Of a stretch of DNA of 64,000 bases, positions 23,958 to 33,374 are shown piece by piece. Positions within the stretch are counted from its first letter, which is position 1, and every line of letters starts with the position of its first letter. The stretch comes from Bog-756 sp963725275. GTDB taxonomy: Bacteria > Actinomycetota > Acidimicrobiia > Acidimicrobiales > RAAP-2. The position numbers and the translations under genes were made by a program. Location of the stretch: NCBI GenBank assembly GCA_963725275.1, contig CAVRXS010000007.1, positions 62,001 to 126,000 of the forward strand, given 5' to 3'. The notes under the pieces are model-generated. The model was not told the origin of the DNA. It worked only from the letters and a program-made list of their open reading frames with translations, and did no database searches.

Positions 23958-26009
23958 GTGAGCCAATTCATCGGCTTCGCCATTCCCGGCATCCCCTATG
24001 GGTGCACCTTCGCCATCGTCGCCGTCGGCCTGGTCCTCACCTACCAGGCCACCGGCGTCTTCAACTTCGCCTTCGGCGCCCAGGCCTATATATCGGCCTA
24101 CGCCTTCACCAGGCTCGTCCAGGGCGTGGGCCTGCCCGTCTGGCTGGCCTTCGTCCTGTCCGTGGTCATCCTGGCCCCCGTCCTGGGGCTCGTCCTCGAC
24201 CGGCTCCTCTTCCGCAAGATCCCCAACACCAATACGACGGCCAAGCTCGTCGTCGGCATCAGCCTCTTCGTGGGCATCCCAGTGTTGATGCAGGTGCTCT
24301 TCGGCAGCCAGGACGTCTACAACGCGCCGAGCATCCTCTTCAATCCCAACGTCATCTATTTCCACGTCTTGACCGCTCCGTTCAGCGGCACCGACCTGAG
24401 CTCGGTGGTGTGCACGGGGGCTGTCCTCATCGCCCTGGTGATCCTCATGCGGTTCACCAACCTCGGCCTCCAGATGCGAGGGGCCGTGGAGAGCCGCCGA
24501 CTCGTTCAGCTCGACGGGGTGAACTCCGGAACCGTGGTGGCCTCCGCCTGGGCCATCTCGAGCTTCATGGCCGGACTGGCCGGGGTCATCCTCGCCCCCC
24601 TCAACAACCAGCTCTCGTTCTTGCCGTACGCGACGCTCATGGTGGCCGCCTTCGCCGCCGCCGCCTGGGCCTCTCTGCGCTCCATGCCCATCGCCGCCAT
24701 CGTCGGCGTGTTGATGGGGATGCTCACCCTGCTGCTCCAGGGGTACCTGCCGTCGAGCTCCAGTTTCTCGGCCGCCGTCCTCTACTCGGTGCCGTTCATC
24801 GTGCTCGTCGCCGCCCTTCTCATCGTGCCTGGCATGCGGAGCCTCGACGACACGAAGGACCCGATGGCGTCGGTGGACCCCCCGGTGCCACCCACGATCC
24901 AGTCCCTGCGCGCCCCGCAGCTCGACCGGATCATCCGCCGCGCCTGGTACCTGCTCCTCGGGGTGTTCATCGTTTCGATGCTGACCTGGATCCCTCCGAC
25001 CTGGACGTTCGTGTTCAACGAAGGGCTGGCCTTCTCGGTCATCTTCCTGTCCATCACGCTGATCACCGGAATGGGGGGCCAGCTCTCGCTGGCCCAGGCC
25101 ACCCTCGCCGGGGTCGGCGCGTACACCGCAGCCCAGCTCGCCAACCACCTCGGGCTGAACATGCTTGTCGGCGGCATCGTCGGGGCGGCGCTCGCTGCGC
25201 TGGTGGCCACCGTCCTCGCCTTGGCCTCGCTGCGCCTCAAGGGCCTCGGGCTCGCCCTCATGACCATTGCTGCCGCCCTCTTCTTCGACAACTCGATCTT
25301 CGACCAGTCGAGCATCAGCAACGGGGTCTCCCTGACCATCCAGGAGAAGTGGGTCGGATTCGGGCTCTTCAACCCGAACGGTCACAGCGTCTTCGTGCTC
25401 GAGATGATCGTGCTCACCCTCGCCGTCGTCGCCGTCCTCCTCATCCGCAAGGGCACCATCGGCCAGTACCTGTCAGCCATGCGGGGCAGCGAGACGGCGG
25501 CGGCCGGGGTCGGCATCAACCTCACCTGGCAACGGGTCATGATCTTCGCCATCTCCGGGGCGATGGCCGGCGTCGGCGGGACCCTGCTCGTCATCCAGCA
25601 GCAGACCATCAACAACGAGGCGTTCAGCTACGAGCTCGGGTTGGCCTTCGTGGTCATCGTGGTCACGACAGGAGTCTCGACCGTCGAAGGGGCCATCCAG
25701 GGGGGCATCGGCTTCGTCGTCATCCAGCAGCTCCTCTCCTACCTGCCTGCTCGATTGGGCGGCAACAGCCTCGTCCTCGTCTTCTTCGCCTTCGGTGCCC
25801 TCCAGTACGCCAACCATCCCGAGGGCGTCCTCGACTACCAGAAGCGCGTGTGGACCCTGCGCTTCGAGCGCCTGCTCTTCAAGCCGAAGGGACCGGACGT
25901 ACCGGTATCCGCTGGGCCCCCTTCCGCTGCGGGTGGCTCGAACGGAGCGTCGCCGGTGGGCGGCGTCACCGTCGAGGCCGTCGGCGTCGACCCCGGGAGA
26001 GCCACGTGA
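23958..26009 (+). CDS. Fused LivH-LivM ABC permease
   Basis: 683 aa membrane protein joining the two permease subunits of a branched-chain-amino-acid-type importer. The LivH half (about 1-290) begins GIPYGCTFAIVAVGLVLTYQATGVFNFAFGAQ. After a charged linker (about 290-330) the LivM half starts and includes ITGMGGQLSLAQATLAGVGAY and, late, the conserved YLSAMRGSETAAAGVGINL coupling region. About sixteen hydrophobic segments are present. In most bacteria the two halves are separate genes. A GTG start follows GGAGGGG by six bases, 40 bases after the binding protein. The stop overlaps the next ATPase start. Confidence 0.93.
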   Translation: MSQFIGFAIPGIPYGCTFAIVAVGLVLTYQATGVFNFAFGAQAYISAYAFTRLVQGVGLPVWLAFVLSVVILAPVLGLVLDRLLFRKIPNTNTTAKLVVGISLFVGIPVLMQVLFGSQDVYNAPSILFNPNVIYFHVLTAPFSGTDLSSVVCTGAVLIALVILMRFTNLGLQMRGAVESRRLVQLDGVNSGTVVASAWAISSFMAGLAGVILAPLNNQLSFLPYATLMVAAFAAAAWASLRSMPIAAIVGVLMGMLTLLLQGYLPSSSSFSAAVLYSVPFIVLVAALLIVPGMRSLDDTKDPMASVDPPVPPTIQSLRAPQLDRIIRRAWYLLLGVFIVSMLTWIPPTWTFVFNEGLAFSVIFLSITLITGMGGQLSLAQATLAGVGAYTAAQLANHLGLNMLVGGIVGAALAALVATVLALASLRLKGLGLALMTIAAALFFDNSIFDQSSISNGVSLTIQEKWVGFGLFNPNGHSVFVLEMIVLTLAVVAVLLIRKGTIGQYLSAMRGSETAAAGVGINLTWQRVMIFAISGAMAGVGGTLLVIQQQTINNEAFSYELGLAFVVIVVTTGVSTVEGAIQGGIGFVVIQQLLSYLPARLGGNSLVLVFFAFGALQYANHPEGVLDYQKRVWTLRFERLLFKPKGPDVPVSAGPPSAAGGSNGASPVGGVTVEAVGVDPGRAT

Positions 26010-26797
26010 CCGCCGTGGCCCCCACGGTCACCGACCAGGCCCTGCTGCTCGAGGTGTCCGAAGTCAGCAAGTCGTTCGGCGGCATTGCCGCAGTCAGCGA
26101 CATGAGTTTCACCCTCTCGCGAGGCGAGAGCGTGGGTCTGGTCGGTCCCAACGGCGCCGGGAAGACGACCTTGTTCAATTGCATCTGCGGTCAGCTCAAA
26201 CCCGAGCGAGGCAGCATCAGCCTCTTGGGCGAGAGCATCGTCGAGTTGCCGGTGTACAAGCGGGCTCGGCGCGGGATCGGGCGGACGTATCAGCGGGTCG
26301 AGGTCTTCCCGGACATGAACGTACGCGAGCACCTTCTCGTCGCCGAGCGCGCCCAACGTGGCGAAGGCCACCTCTGGCAAGACCTCTTCAACATGAGCGG
26401 GCCGAAGCCGAAGGAGCTGCAACGAGTTGCCGAGACCCTCGAGTTGGTGGGCATCGCCGACCGGGCCAATACGCCCGTCTCCGCCCTCGGCCTCGGGTCG
26501 TGCCGGCTGGTCGAGTTGGCCCGTGCCCTCGTGTCCGAGCCGGTGCTCCTGCTGGCCGACGAGCCCTCGTCCGGTCTCGACATGCAGGAAACCGAGGAGT
26601 TGGCTCATGTGCTGCGCACGCTGCAGCGCGAGCGTGGCATGGCCGTCCTGCTGGTGGAGCACGATCTGTCCATGGTCGGCGCCGTGGTCGACCGTACCTT
26701 GGTCATGGACCTCGGCTCCATGGTGGCGGAGGGTACATTCGACGAAGTCATGGCTGACCCCAACGTACGAAATGCCTACCTCGGGAAGACCGAGTGA
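26006..26797 (+). CDS. LivG-type ABC transporter ATPase
   Basis: 263 aa nucleotide-binding subunit. Walker A is GPNGAGKT (residues 47-54), the Q-loop region is IGRTYQRVEVFPDMNVREHL, and Walker B is LLLADEPSSGLD. The signature region SALGLGSCRLVELARAL is degenerate: the usual LSGG is replaced by ALGLG. A LivG-type assignment rests on the insert between Walker A and signature and on position. The GTG start overlaps the permease stop (GTGA), and its own stop overlaps the LivF start. Confidence 0.92.
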   Translation: MTAVAPTVTDQALLLEVSEVSKSFGGIAAVSDMSFTLSRGESVGLVGPNGAGKTTLFNCICGQLKPERGSISLLGESIVELPVYKRARRGIGRTYQRVEVFPDMNVREHLLVAERAQRGEGHLWQDLFNMSGPKPKELQRVAETLELVGIADRANTPVSALGLGSCRLVELARALVSEPVLLLADEPSSGLDMQETEELAHVLRTLQRERGMAVLLVEHDLSMVGAVVDRTLVMDLGSMVAEGTFDEVMADPNVRNAYLGKTE

Positions 26798-27564
26798 CCG
26801 CCGATCCGTTTCCGGCGACCACCGCCGCAGCCGGGCCGCCGGCACTCGAGGTCGAACACGTGAGCGCCTCCTACGGTCCGTATCGGGCCCTGTTCGACGT
26901 GAGCTTCACGGTACCCGCCGGCGGAGTGACGGCGCTCTTGGGCTCGAACGGATCGGGTAAGTCGACCGTGGCCCGAGTGGTGAGCGGCCTCTTGGCGAGC
27001 ACGTCCGGGACCATCCGGATCGGCGGACGGGACGTCACGCAAAAGCCCGCCTTCAAGATCGCCCGGGGTGGCATGGCCCACGTCCCCGAAGGCCGGGCCA
27101 TCTTCGCCAGTCTCACGGTGGAGGAGAACCTCACTCTCGCCTTCCGCCAGCGCCTCGGCCGGAAGCGAGCCGACGACGCTCTCGAACGGGCGTACGCGAC
27201 ATTCCCGATCCTCGGTGAGCGGCGCAAACAGCGGGGCGGGACGCTCTCCGGCGGACAGCAGCGTCTCCTCTCCCTGGCCAAGGTGCTCATGGCACCGCCC
27301 GAGGTGCTCGTTGCCGACGAGCTCTCCCTCGGACTTGCGCCCGTCGTGATCGACGCCGTCTACGACGGGTTGCGGCGGATCAACCAGGCCGGAACGGCGC
27401 TCTTGATCGTCGAGCAACAGGTGGACCGGGCCCTCGGCCTGTGTGAGCAGGCGGTGGTCCTCGAGCACGGAGCCGTGGCGTTCTTCGGCCCCTCCCAGGA
27501 GGCCGTGAGAGCCGTGGAGCAAGTCCTGGCCAGCCGGGGCCGGGCGGCGAGCTCGGCCGTCTGA
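26794..27564 (+). CDS. LivF-type ABC transporter ATPase
   Basis: 256 aa second ATPase of the importer. Walker A is GSNGSGKS (residues 50-57), the GMAHVPEGRAIFASLTVEENL segment is diagnostic of LivF, the signature is LSGGQQRLLSLAK, and Walker B is VLVADELSLGLAP. It pairs with LivG to power uptake through the fused permease. Translation is coupled to LivG by a GTGA overlap. This is the last gene of the operon. Confidence 0.94.
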   Translation: MTADPFPATTAAAGPPALEVEHVSASYGPYRALFDVSFTVPAGGVTALLGSNGSGKSTVARVVSGLLASTSGTIRIGGRDVTQKPAFKIARGGMAHVPEGRAIFASLTVEENLTLAFRQRLGRKRADDALERAYATFPILGERRKQRGGTLSGGQQRLLSLAKVLMAPPEVLVADELSLGLAPVVIDAVYDGLRRINQAGTALLIVEQQVDRALGLCEQAVVLEHGAVAFFGPSQEAVRAVEQVLASRGRAASSAV

Positions 27565-27685
27565 CGGTCCTGGGAAGGGAACGCCGGGACGAACTGCGCA
27601 CCTACACTGCAAGGCTGAGCGATGGATGCACACACGGGACCGCGCCGCACGATGATGACGGTGCGACGGACGACGAGGAGAACAC

Positions 27686-28879
27686 ATGGGTGACGACGGG
27701 CGCGACGCAGTCGTCGTCGACGTGGTACGGACGACGTTGGGCAAACGGGGGGGCGCGCTCGCCAACTGGCACCCGGTCGACCTCCTGAGCTTCGCCCTGA
27801 CTTCGCTGCTCGGCCGCACCGGGGTCGACCCTCTGCTCGTCGACGACGTCATCGGGGGCTGTGTGACCCAGGTGGGCGAGCAGAGCACCAACGTCACCCG
27901 GAATGCATGGGTCGCCGCCGGCCTGCCCCAGTCGGTCCCGGCCACAACCGTCGACCGTCAGTGCGGCTCGTCGCAGCAGGCGATGCACTTCGCGGCCGCC
28001 GGCGTCCGGGCCGGTCACTACGACATGGTCATCGCCTGCGGTGTCGAATCGATGAGCAGGGTTCCGCTCGCCTCCAACGCCCGCGGCGGGACGGGACCCT
28101 TTCCGCCGTCGTTCCTCGAGGCCATCGACGGCCGCCTCTGGGCGCAGTTCCGGGTGGCTCAGGTGCTCGCCGACCGGTACGGGGTGACCCGGAAGGAGAT
28201 GGACGAGTTCTCGCTCGAGAGCCACCGTCGGGCGGCCGACTCCTGGGATTCGGGCCACTTTTCCCGCGAGGCCGTGCCGGTGCCGCTCAAGGACGAGGAG
28301 GGTGGGCTGACCGGCGGCTCGCTCGAGACGGACGAGGGGATCCGGCGCAGCGGAACGATCGACAGCATGGGCGCCCTTCCCCCGGCGCAGTCCTGGGAGC
28401 CGGACACCGCCCCGGACATCACCGCCGGGAACTCCTCGCAGATGACCGACGGCGCAGCGGCCATGCTGATCGTCGAGCGCTCGGTAGCCGAGCGGCTCGG
28501 GCTGCCCGCCAGGGCCCGGTTCGCGCACGCGACGGTGGCGGGGGACGACGCGGCGATCGTGCTGTCGGCCCCGGTGCCGGCCACCCAGCGGCTGCTCGAC
28601 CGCTCGGGGATGACGATCGACCAGTTCGACGCCATCGAGTGCAACGAGGCGTTCGCCTCCATCCCGCTGATGTGGCTCCGTGCCTTCCCGACCGATGCCG
28701 AGCGGCTCAACCCGCGTGGGGGAGCCATCGCCATCGGACACCCCCTGGGGGCCAGCGGAGTGCGTCTGGCCGCCACCCTCATCAACCACCTGGAGGCCAC
28801 CGGCGGCCGCTACGGCTTCCAGACGATGTGCGAGGGCGGCGGTCAGGCCAACGCCACCGTGATCGAGCGGCTGCCTTAG
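27686..28879 (+). CDS. Thiolase (acetyl-CoA acyltransferase)
   Basis: 397 aa degradative-type thiolase that cleaves 3-ketoacyl-CoA with CoA. The nucleophilic Cys93 is in DRQCGSSQQAM, the base His352 in AIGHPLGASG and the second Cys382 in MCEGGGQAN, so all catalytic residues are intact. NEAF is also present. The ATG at 27686 follows GAGGAG. A TACACT hexamer at 27603 could be its -10. It is convergent with the SDR, and their stop codons overlap. Confidence 0.95.
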   Translation: MGDDGRDAVVVDVVRTTLGKRGGALANWHPVDLLSFALTSLLGRTGVDPLLVDDVIGGCVTQVGEQSTNVTRNAWVAAGLPQSVPATTVDRQCGSSQQAMHFAAAGVRAGHYDMVIACGVESMSRVPLASNARGGTGPFPPSFLEAIDGRLWAQFRVAQVLADRYGVTRKEMDEFSLESHRRAADSWDSGHFSREAVPVPLKDEEGGLTGGSLETDEGIRRSGTIDSMGALPPAQSWEPDTAPDITAGNSSQMTDGAAAMLIVERSVAERLGLPARARFAHATVAGDDAAIVLSAPVPATQRLLDRSGMTIDQFDAIECNEAFASIPLMWLRAFPTDAERLNPRGGAIAIGHPLGASGVRLAATLINHLEATGGRYGFQTMCEGGGQANATVIERLP

Positions 28880-29679
28880 CCGCCCGCCTGCGTGGCCGCC
28901 TGCAAGCGCACGTACTCGGCGGTGCCGGCCAGGAAGCCGTCGACGTTCTCGGACTTGCCCTTGGCGAAGTCGCCGAAGTACTCGGGCACGTAGACCGAGA
29001 TCGATCCTCCAGCGATCCCGTCCAGGATGGTCCGGGCCGCCTCCTCGACGGTGATGAACGCCACACCCGGGTCGAAGGGATCGTTGTCCTCGATCGTGAA
29101 CAGCTCGGTGTCGACCAGTCCGGGGTAGATCACGGTCACCTTGACCCCGGTGTCCCACAGATCGACGGCCATCGACTCGGAGAAGACGGCGAGGGCCGCC
29201 TTCGAGGCCCCGTAGGGGGCCTCGCCCGGCGAGCTGAGGGTGGCGGCGCACGATGAGATGTTGACGATGCGGCCCGAACCACGCTCGACCATGTGGGGAA
29301 GCAGCGCCAGGGTCAGCCGCACCGGCGAGTTGTAGTTGATGGCCATGACCGCGTCGACCGTGGCGGGATCGAGCCGGGTCACGTGCCGGTGCTTGGGGAT
29401 GCCGGCGTTGTTGATGAGGATGTCGACCGCGCCGAGCTCCGCCAGGGCGTTCCGTGCCAACCTGTCGACCGCATCCGGGTCGGCGAGGTCGGCCACCCAC
29501 ATCCGCGAGTCCGGGGCGTGCTCCCGGCACCGCTCGAGCACCTCGGCCAGCCGGTCCTTCCGCCGGGCGGCGATGCCCACCGTCGCCCCTTCGGCCGCCA
29601 GAGCCTCGGCCAGTCCGGCGCCGATCCCCGAGGACCCCCCGGTGATCAGGACCCGGGCTCCATCGAATGCACTGCCCAC
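28876..29679 (-). CDS. Short-chain dehydrogenase/reductase
   Basis: 267 aa classical SDR. Motifs are T-G-G-S-S-G-I-G, N-N-A-G, and Ser in IVNISSCAAT with Y-G-A-S-K. After the core it has a tail, VPEYFGDFAKGKSENVDGFL, that is mirrored in the SDR at 43484, so the two are paralogues of one subfamily. Substrate unknown; a hydroxyacyl-CoA or alcohol in the surrounding degradation block is possible. Its stop codon overlaps that of the convergent thiolase. The ATG is the only sensible start. Confidence 0.92.
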   Translation of the reverse strand: MGSAFDGARVLITGGSSGIGAGLAEALAAEGATVGIAARRKDRLAEVLERCREHAPDSRMWVADLADPDAVDRLARNALAELGAVDILINNAGIPKHRHVTRLDPATVDAVMAINYNSPVRLTLALLPHMVERGSGRIVNISSCAATLSSPGEAPYGASKAALAVFSESMAVDLWDTGVKVTVIYPGLVDTELFTIEDNDPFDPGVAFITVEEAARTILDGIAGGSISVYVPEYFGDFAKGKSENVDGFLAGTAEYVRLQAATQAGG

Positions 29680-29807
29680 GACACCCTCCCCTTCACGGGG
29701 ATCCGAGGACCCCCGCGTCTCGACGCTGTCCCGACCCTAAGTCGGCTGGCCGCGGGCGACAACCCCGGCGAGCGCACCGACCGCCGACCCGGTCCGGAGT
29801 GCCCCGC

Positions 29808-30617
29808 TCAGCGGTTCTTCCACTCCGGGGTCCGCTTCTCGGCGAACGCCTTCGGCCCTTCGACCGCGTCCTCGCTCGAGAAGACCTCTTGGGAGATCGA
29901 TGACTCGATCCGGTAGGCCTCCTTCATGTCGACGGCGAGGGCCCGCAGGACCGATTCCTTGGTCTTGCGCACGGCGAGGGGTCCGTTGGCGGTGATCCGC
30001 CGGGCGTAGCTGTAGGCGCGCTCGAGGAGCTGGTCGGGCGGGCAGACCTCGTTCAACAGCCCCATCTCGAATGCCCGGGCTGCCGAGACCCGGTCCGCGC
30101 ACAGGAGGAATTCCATGGCGGCCGGGAAGGGGATCTGGCGGGGCAGTCGCACCGTGGTGCCGCCTCCGGCGAAGAGGCCCCGCTTGGGCTCGAGGACACC
30201 GAAGGTGGCGGTGTCGGCCGCCACCCGGAGGTCGCACCCGCCGAGCATCTCCATCCCGCCGGCCACGCAGGTGCCGTTGACTGCGGCCACGATCGGCTTG
30301 TACAGCTTCACGTTTCGCAGGACGGCCCTGACCCCGTCGTCGAGGCGGTACCCGTCGATCTCAGTGAGCCCCTCCTCCTGCATGCGCTTCTGCATGGCCG
30401 TGACCTGGGGGATGTAGGTCTTCAAGTCGGCCCCCACGCAGAAGTCGAGCCCGACCCCGGTGACGATGGCCACCCATGCCGCCGGGTCCTCGTCGAACCG
30501 GTCCCAGGCCATCCGGAGGTGGGCGAAGTGCTCTGCGTCCATGGCATTGCGCGCTTCGGGCCGGTCGATCGTGATGCGGACGATGTGGTCGTCGCCGGGC
30601 TCGTAGTGGACGGGCAT
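29808..30617 (-). CDS. Enoyl-CoA hydratase/isomerase (crotonase family)
   Basis: 269 aa crotonase. Oxyanion-hole segments are LDFCVGADLKTYIP and AAVNGTCVAGGMEMLGGCDL. RVAADTATFGVLEPKRGLFAGGG carries a Glu near one of the two usual catalytic positions. It should hydrate or isomerise an enoyl-CoA. The ATG at 30617 has GAGGAG six bases upstream. It lies 41 bases after the thiolase-like gene in a minus-strand operon that begins with an acyl-CoA dehydrogenase, which gives a beta-oxidation-like order. Confidence 0.92.
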   Translation of the reverse strand: MPVHYEPGDDHIVRITIDRPEARNAMDAEHFAHLRMAWDRFDEDPAAWVAIVTGVGLDFCVGADLKTYIPQVTAMQKRMQEEGLTEIDGYRLDDGVRAVLRNVKLYKPIVAAVNGTCVAGGMEMLGGCDLRVAADTATFGVLEPKRGLFAGGGTTVRLPRQIPFPAAMEFLLCADRVSAARAFEMGLLNEVCPPDQLLERAYSYARRITANGPLAVRKTKESVLRALAVDMKEAYRIESSISQEVFSSEDAVEGPKAFAEKRTPEWKNR

Positions 30618-30658
30618 TGGTCTCCTCGCAGGTCGGGCGGGTCGGGTGCGCTCTTCGC

Positions 30659-32092
30659 TCAGGTCGTGCCGGTCAGCATGGCGGTGTGGACCCGTCGGGG
30701 GCCGGGAACCAGGGCCACGGTCGCACCCAGGAGGTCGGTGTCGGCGGGCGGAGGGTCCTCGAGGCGTGCGTAGCAGCGGGTGCCGTCGGGGAGGTCACAG
30801 ATCAGCGCCGTCCACTCCGGACCGGTGCGGTCGTAGACGGTCGAGTAGGTCACCACGCGTGCCGGGCCCTCCGCCCCGTGCACGACCGTTGTCTGCGGCA
30901 GCGGCTCGGGCTCCGCGGGAAGGACGAGCTCGCCCGGCCGGGTGGACCACAGGGCGGCGCCGTGGTGGGTCATGTGCATGCCGACGCCGGTGACCAGTCC
31001 GAGCGACCCGGGGTCCGCGCGGAGCACGTCGGTCATGGCGGCGAGGGCGTGGGTGCCGTAGTTGCTGCCGGGCCCGCCGTGGTAGGGGAGGCCACCGGTG
31101 ACAGTCAGGTCCCGGTCGTCGGTGATCCCGAGGCCGTCGCGTGCGAACGCGAGCGAGCTCGCGAAGCAGGAGTAGAGGTCGAGGTGGGCGACCTCGTCGA
31201 TGGAGGTGGACCCGAGGGCCGCGCGGCCTGCCGCGGCGAGGGCTGGTGACCGCCCGGGGTCCGGCCTGGCGGCCATCGGCGGGGGCTCCTCGCCGAATCC
31301 GATCCCGCGGAGATAGACCCTGCGGTCGGCCGGGACGCCCATCCGGTCGGCCTGTTCGGCTGTCGCGACGAGCACGGCCGCCGACATGTCCACGTCCATG
31401 ATGGCCGTCATGAGCTTGGTGTAGGGAGTGGACACCATGCGGTTGTTCGGGCTCGGCGTCGTGATCTCGGCCGCGTCCCGCTCGATCGGGAACCACGCAT
31501 GGTCCGGCTGGGCGGCCGCGATCCGGGTCATCGGGGCGAGCAGGCGCCCGAGCTCCTCCCGGTGCTGGTCGGGAGTGCGCCCGAGATCGGACCGGCGCGC
31601 GGTGTCGAGCAGGGCGAAGGTCAGATAGGCCTGGTGGATCCCGTTGGAGCCTTCGTCCTTGTCGATCGTGATGGGGTAGGGGCTGGGCTGTTCCGGGGGG
31701 TGGGACCAGCCCGGGTCGGGGATCCGCCGCCTGGTGGCGAGTGCCTCCCCCCCGAGCACCAGCGCGAGGTCGAGCTCACCCCTGGCCATGGCTGTCGCCG
31801 CGTCGGCGACCAGGTGCAGCGGGACCGAGCCGCCGAGTCCGGAGTAGACCCGGTGCGCGGGATCGGCGCCGAGCCGTTCGGCCAGCCGAGCGCAGGGGTC
31901 GTCGTACTCCCACGCCTGACAGAAGACGACCTGGAGACTCTGGATGGCCGTGACCGCGTCGGCACTGCCCGCGTCAGCCGCGGCCGCGCGGGCCATCTCC
32001 TCCCACATGTCCAGGGGCTCGGGTGCTGGGGCCTCGTGCCAGGTGCGGCGGGCAACGCCGATGATGCACGGTGCTCGGGGGTCGGGGGCCAC
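30659..32092 (-). CDS. Thiolase-like acyltransferase, extended C-terminus
   Basis: 477 aa protein of the non-decarboxylating thiolase superfamily, in the branch with a C-terminal OB-like extension. Recognisable parts are GLGGSVPLHLVADAATAMARGELDLALVLGGEA, the PYTKLMTAIMDVDMSAA region, HLDLYSCFASSLAFARDGLG and the terminal GGLPYHGGPGSNYGTHALAAM. The nucleophilic cysteine of true thiolases is not in its usual context: the corresponding position reads SGLGGS. Activity may therefore differ from simple thiolysis. The GTG at 32092 lies two bases after the dehydrogenase stop. An upstream extension of the frame is a shadow of that gene. Confidence 0.82.
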   Translation of the reverse strand: MAPDPRAPCIIGVARRTWHEAPAPEPLDMWEEMARAAAADAGSADAVTAIQSLQVVFCQAWEYDDPCARLAERLGADPAHRVYSGLGGSVPLHLVADAATAMARGELDLALVLGGEALATRRRIPDPGWSHPPEQPSPYPITIDKDEGSNGIHQAYLTFALLDTARRSDLGRTPDQHREELGRLLAPMTRIAAAQPDHAWFPIERDAAEITTPSPNNRMVSTPYTKLMTAIMDVDMSAAVLVATAEQADRMGVPADRRVYLRGIGFGEEPPPMAARPDPGRSPALAAAGRAALGSTSIDEVAHLDLYSCFASSLAFARDGLGITDDRDLTVTGGLPYHGGPGSNYGTHALAAMTDVLRADPGSLGLVTGVGMHMTHHGAALWSTRPGELVLPAEPEPLPQTTVVHGAEGPARVVTYSTVYDRTGPEWTALICDLPDGTRCYARLEDPPPADTDLLGATVALVPGPRRVHTAMLTGTT

Positions 32093-32093
32093 C

Positions 32094-33305
32094 TCAGGAC
32101 GTGCGCGCCTGGCCGGGGAGCCTGATCGCCCGGTCGGCGATGATGTTCTTCTGCACCTCGGTCGAGCCGCCCCCGATGGTGCTGTAGCGCTGGAAGGCGT
32201 AGAGACGGGTCCACTTGCCGCGATCCACCGCGTCGGGGCCACCGCGGGCGAGCAGCCCGGCCGGCCCGAGCAGGTCGACTGCCAGGTCGGCGAGGGTCTG
32301 GGCGAGCACCGACCACTGCAGCTTGGCGAAGGGGACCTCGGGCCAGTTCTTCTCGCCCTTGATGATCTTGCTGAGCGCACGCAGCGTGAGGAGTCGAGCC
32401 AACTCGATGTCGGTCCACGCCCTCGCCAGGCGGTCCCGGATGGACGGGTCCTCGAGGGCGGCTGGATTGACCGAGCGGGCCGCCATCACCATCGCCCGCA
32501 GGTCGGCGGCCAGGCTCGAGATCTGACCCGCGATGCCGACCCGCTCGTGGCCGAGGGTGCCCATGGCCACCATCCAGCCCTCACCCTCACCGCCGAGCCG
32601 GCTGTCGAGAGGGAGGTGGACGTCGCGGAAGTACACCTCGTTGAACATCTCCTCGCCGGTCATGTCCCGGATGGGTCGCACCTCGATACCGGGGGTGTGC
32701 ATGTCGACGATGAAGGCGGTGATGCCCTCGTGCTTTGCCCCCCGCTCGATGGCCGTGGGGTCGGTCCGGAGCAGGAAGAGGCCCCAGCGCGCGAGGTGGG
32801 CGGTCGAGATCCAGATCTTCTGGCCGTTGACCACGTAGTTGTCGCCGTCGCGCAGGGCGGTCGTGCGCAGGTTTGCGAGGTCGTTGCCCGCATCCGGCTC
32901 GGAGAACCCCTGGCACCAGTGGTCCGAGGCATCGAGGATCGAGGGCAGCCACCGGTCGCGCTGCTCCTCGGTGCCCCAGGCGATGATCATGGGGCCGATC
33001 TGCCAGAGGCCGTTCGGATTGGCGATCCCGGGTGTGCGGTACTCGGCCATGACTTCGGAGTAGATGATGCGCTGCATGGCGGTGGCGGCCCGGCCCCCAT
33101 ACTCCTCGGGCCAGTGCACAGCGGCCCACCGTCCCTCGTTGAGCACGCGCTGCCAGCTGGCCCGGCGGTGCTGCAGCTTCTCGGGTGACATGGCGGTGTC
33201 GTCGGCCAGCTCCTCCCCGGTGAGAAACGGTTGGAGGTGCTCGTCGAGCCACGAGCGCAGTTCGTCCCGGAATGCCTCGTCGTCGGGTGCCAGTGCGAAG
33301 TCCAC
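32094..33305 (-). CDS. Acyl-CoA dehydrogenase (403 aa)
   Basis: Flavin-dependent acyl-CoA dehydrogenase. The FAD-contact motif CQGFSEPDAGNDLANLRT, NGQKIWIS, the FIVDMHTPGIEVRPIRDMTG segment and the C-terminal IGGGSTEVQKNIIADRAIRLPG are present. It heads the minus-strand operon with the thiolase-like protein and crotonase. A second, shorter dehydrogenase starts 69 bases away on the other strand. Paired chains of about 400 and 350 aa are the pattern of actinobacterial alpha2-beta2 enzymes acting on steroid-like CoA esters, so the two may form one heteromer. GTG start. Confidence 0.94.
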   Translation of the reverse strand: MDFALAPDDEAFRDELRSWLDEHLQPFLTGEELADDTAMSPEKLQHRRASWQRVLNEGRWAAVHWPEEYGGRAATAMQRIIYSEVMAEYRTPGIANPNGLWQIGPMIIAWGTEEQRDRWLPSILDASDHWCQGFSEPDAGNDLANLRTTALRDGDNYVVNGQKIWISTAHLARWGLFLLRTDPTAIERGAKHEGITAFIVDMHTPGIEVRPIRDMTGEEMFNEVYFRDVHLPLDSRLGGEGEGWMVAMGTLGHERVGIAGQISSLAADLRAMVMAARSVNPAALEDPSIRDRLARAWTDIELARLLTLRALSKIIKGEKNWPEVPFAKLQWSVLAQTLADLAVDLLGPAGLLARGGPDAVDRGKWTRLYAFQRYSTIGGGSTEVQKNIIADRAIRLPGQARTS

Positions 33306-33374
33306 GGGCAGTGAGGCTAACGGATCCGCGTCTACACTGTCGCAACTTCGGCGACCGTTCCTCGGGGGTACAAG

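Noticed and set aside
23748..25385. 545-codon antisense frame over the first LivH-LivM gene
   Set aside because: Translation is Glu/Asp/Gly/His repeats typical of reversed hydrophobic codons; the sense strand is a clear permease.
24002..25985. Upstream extension of the LivG frame to 24002
   Set aside because: The extension translates to His/Arg-rich noise; LivG starts at the GTGA overlap at 26006.
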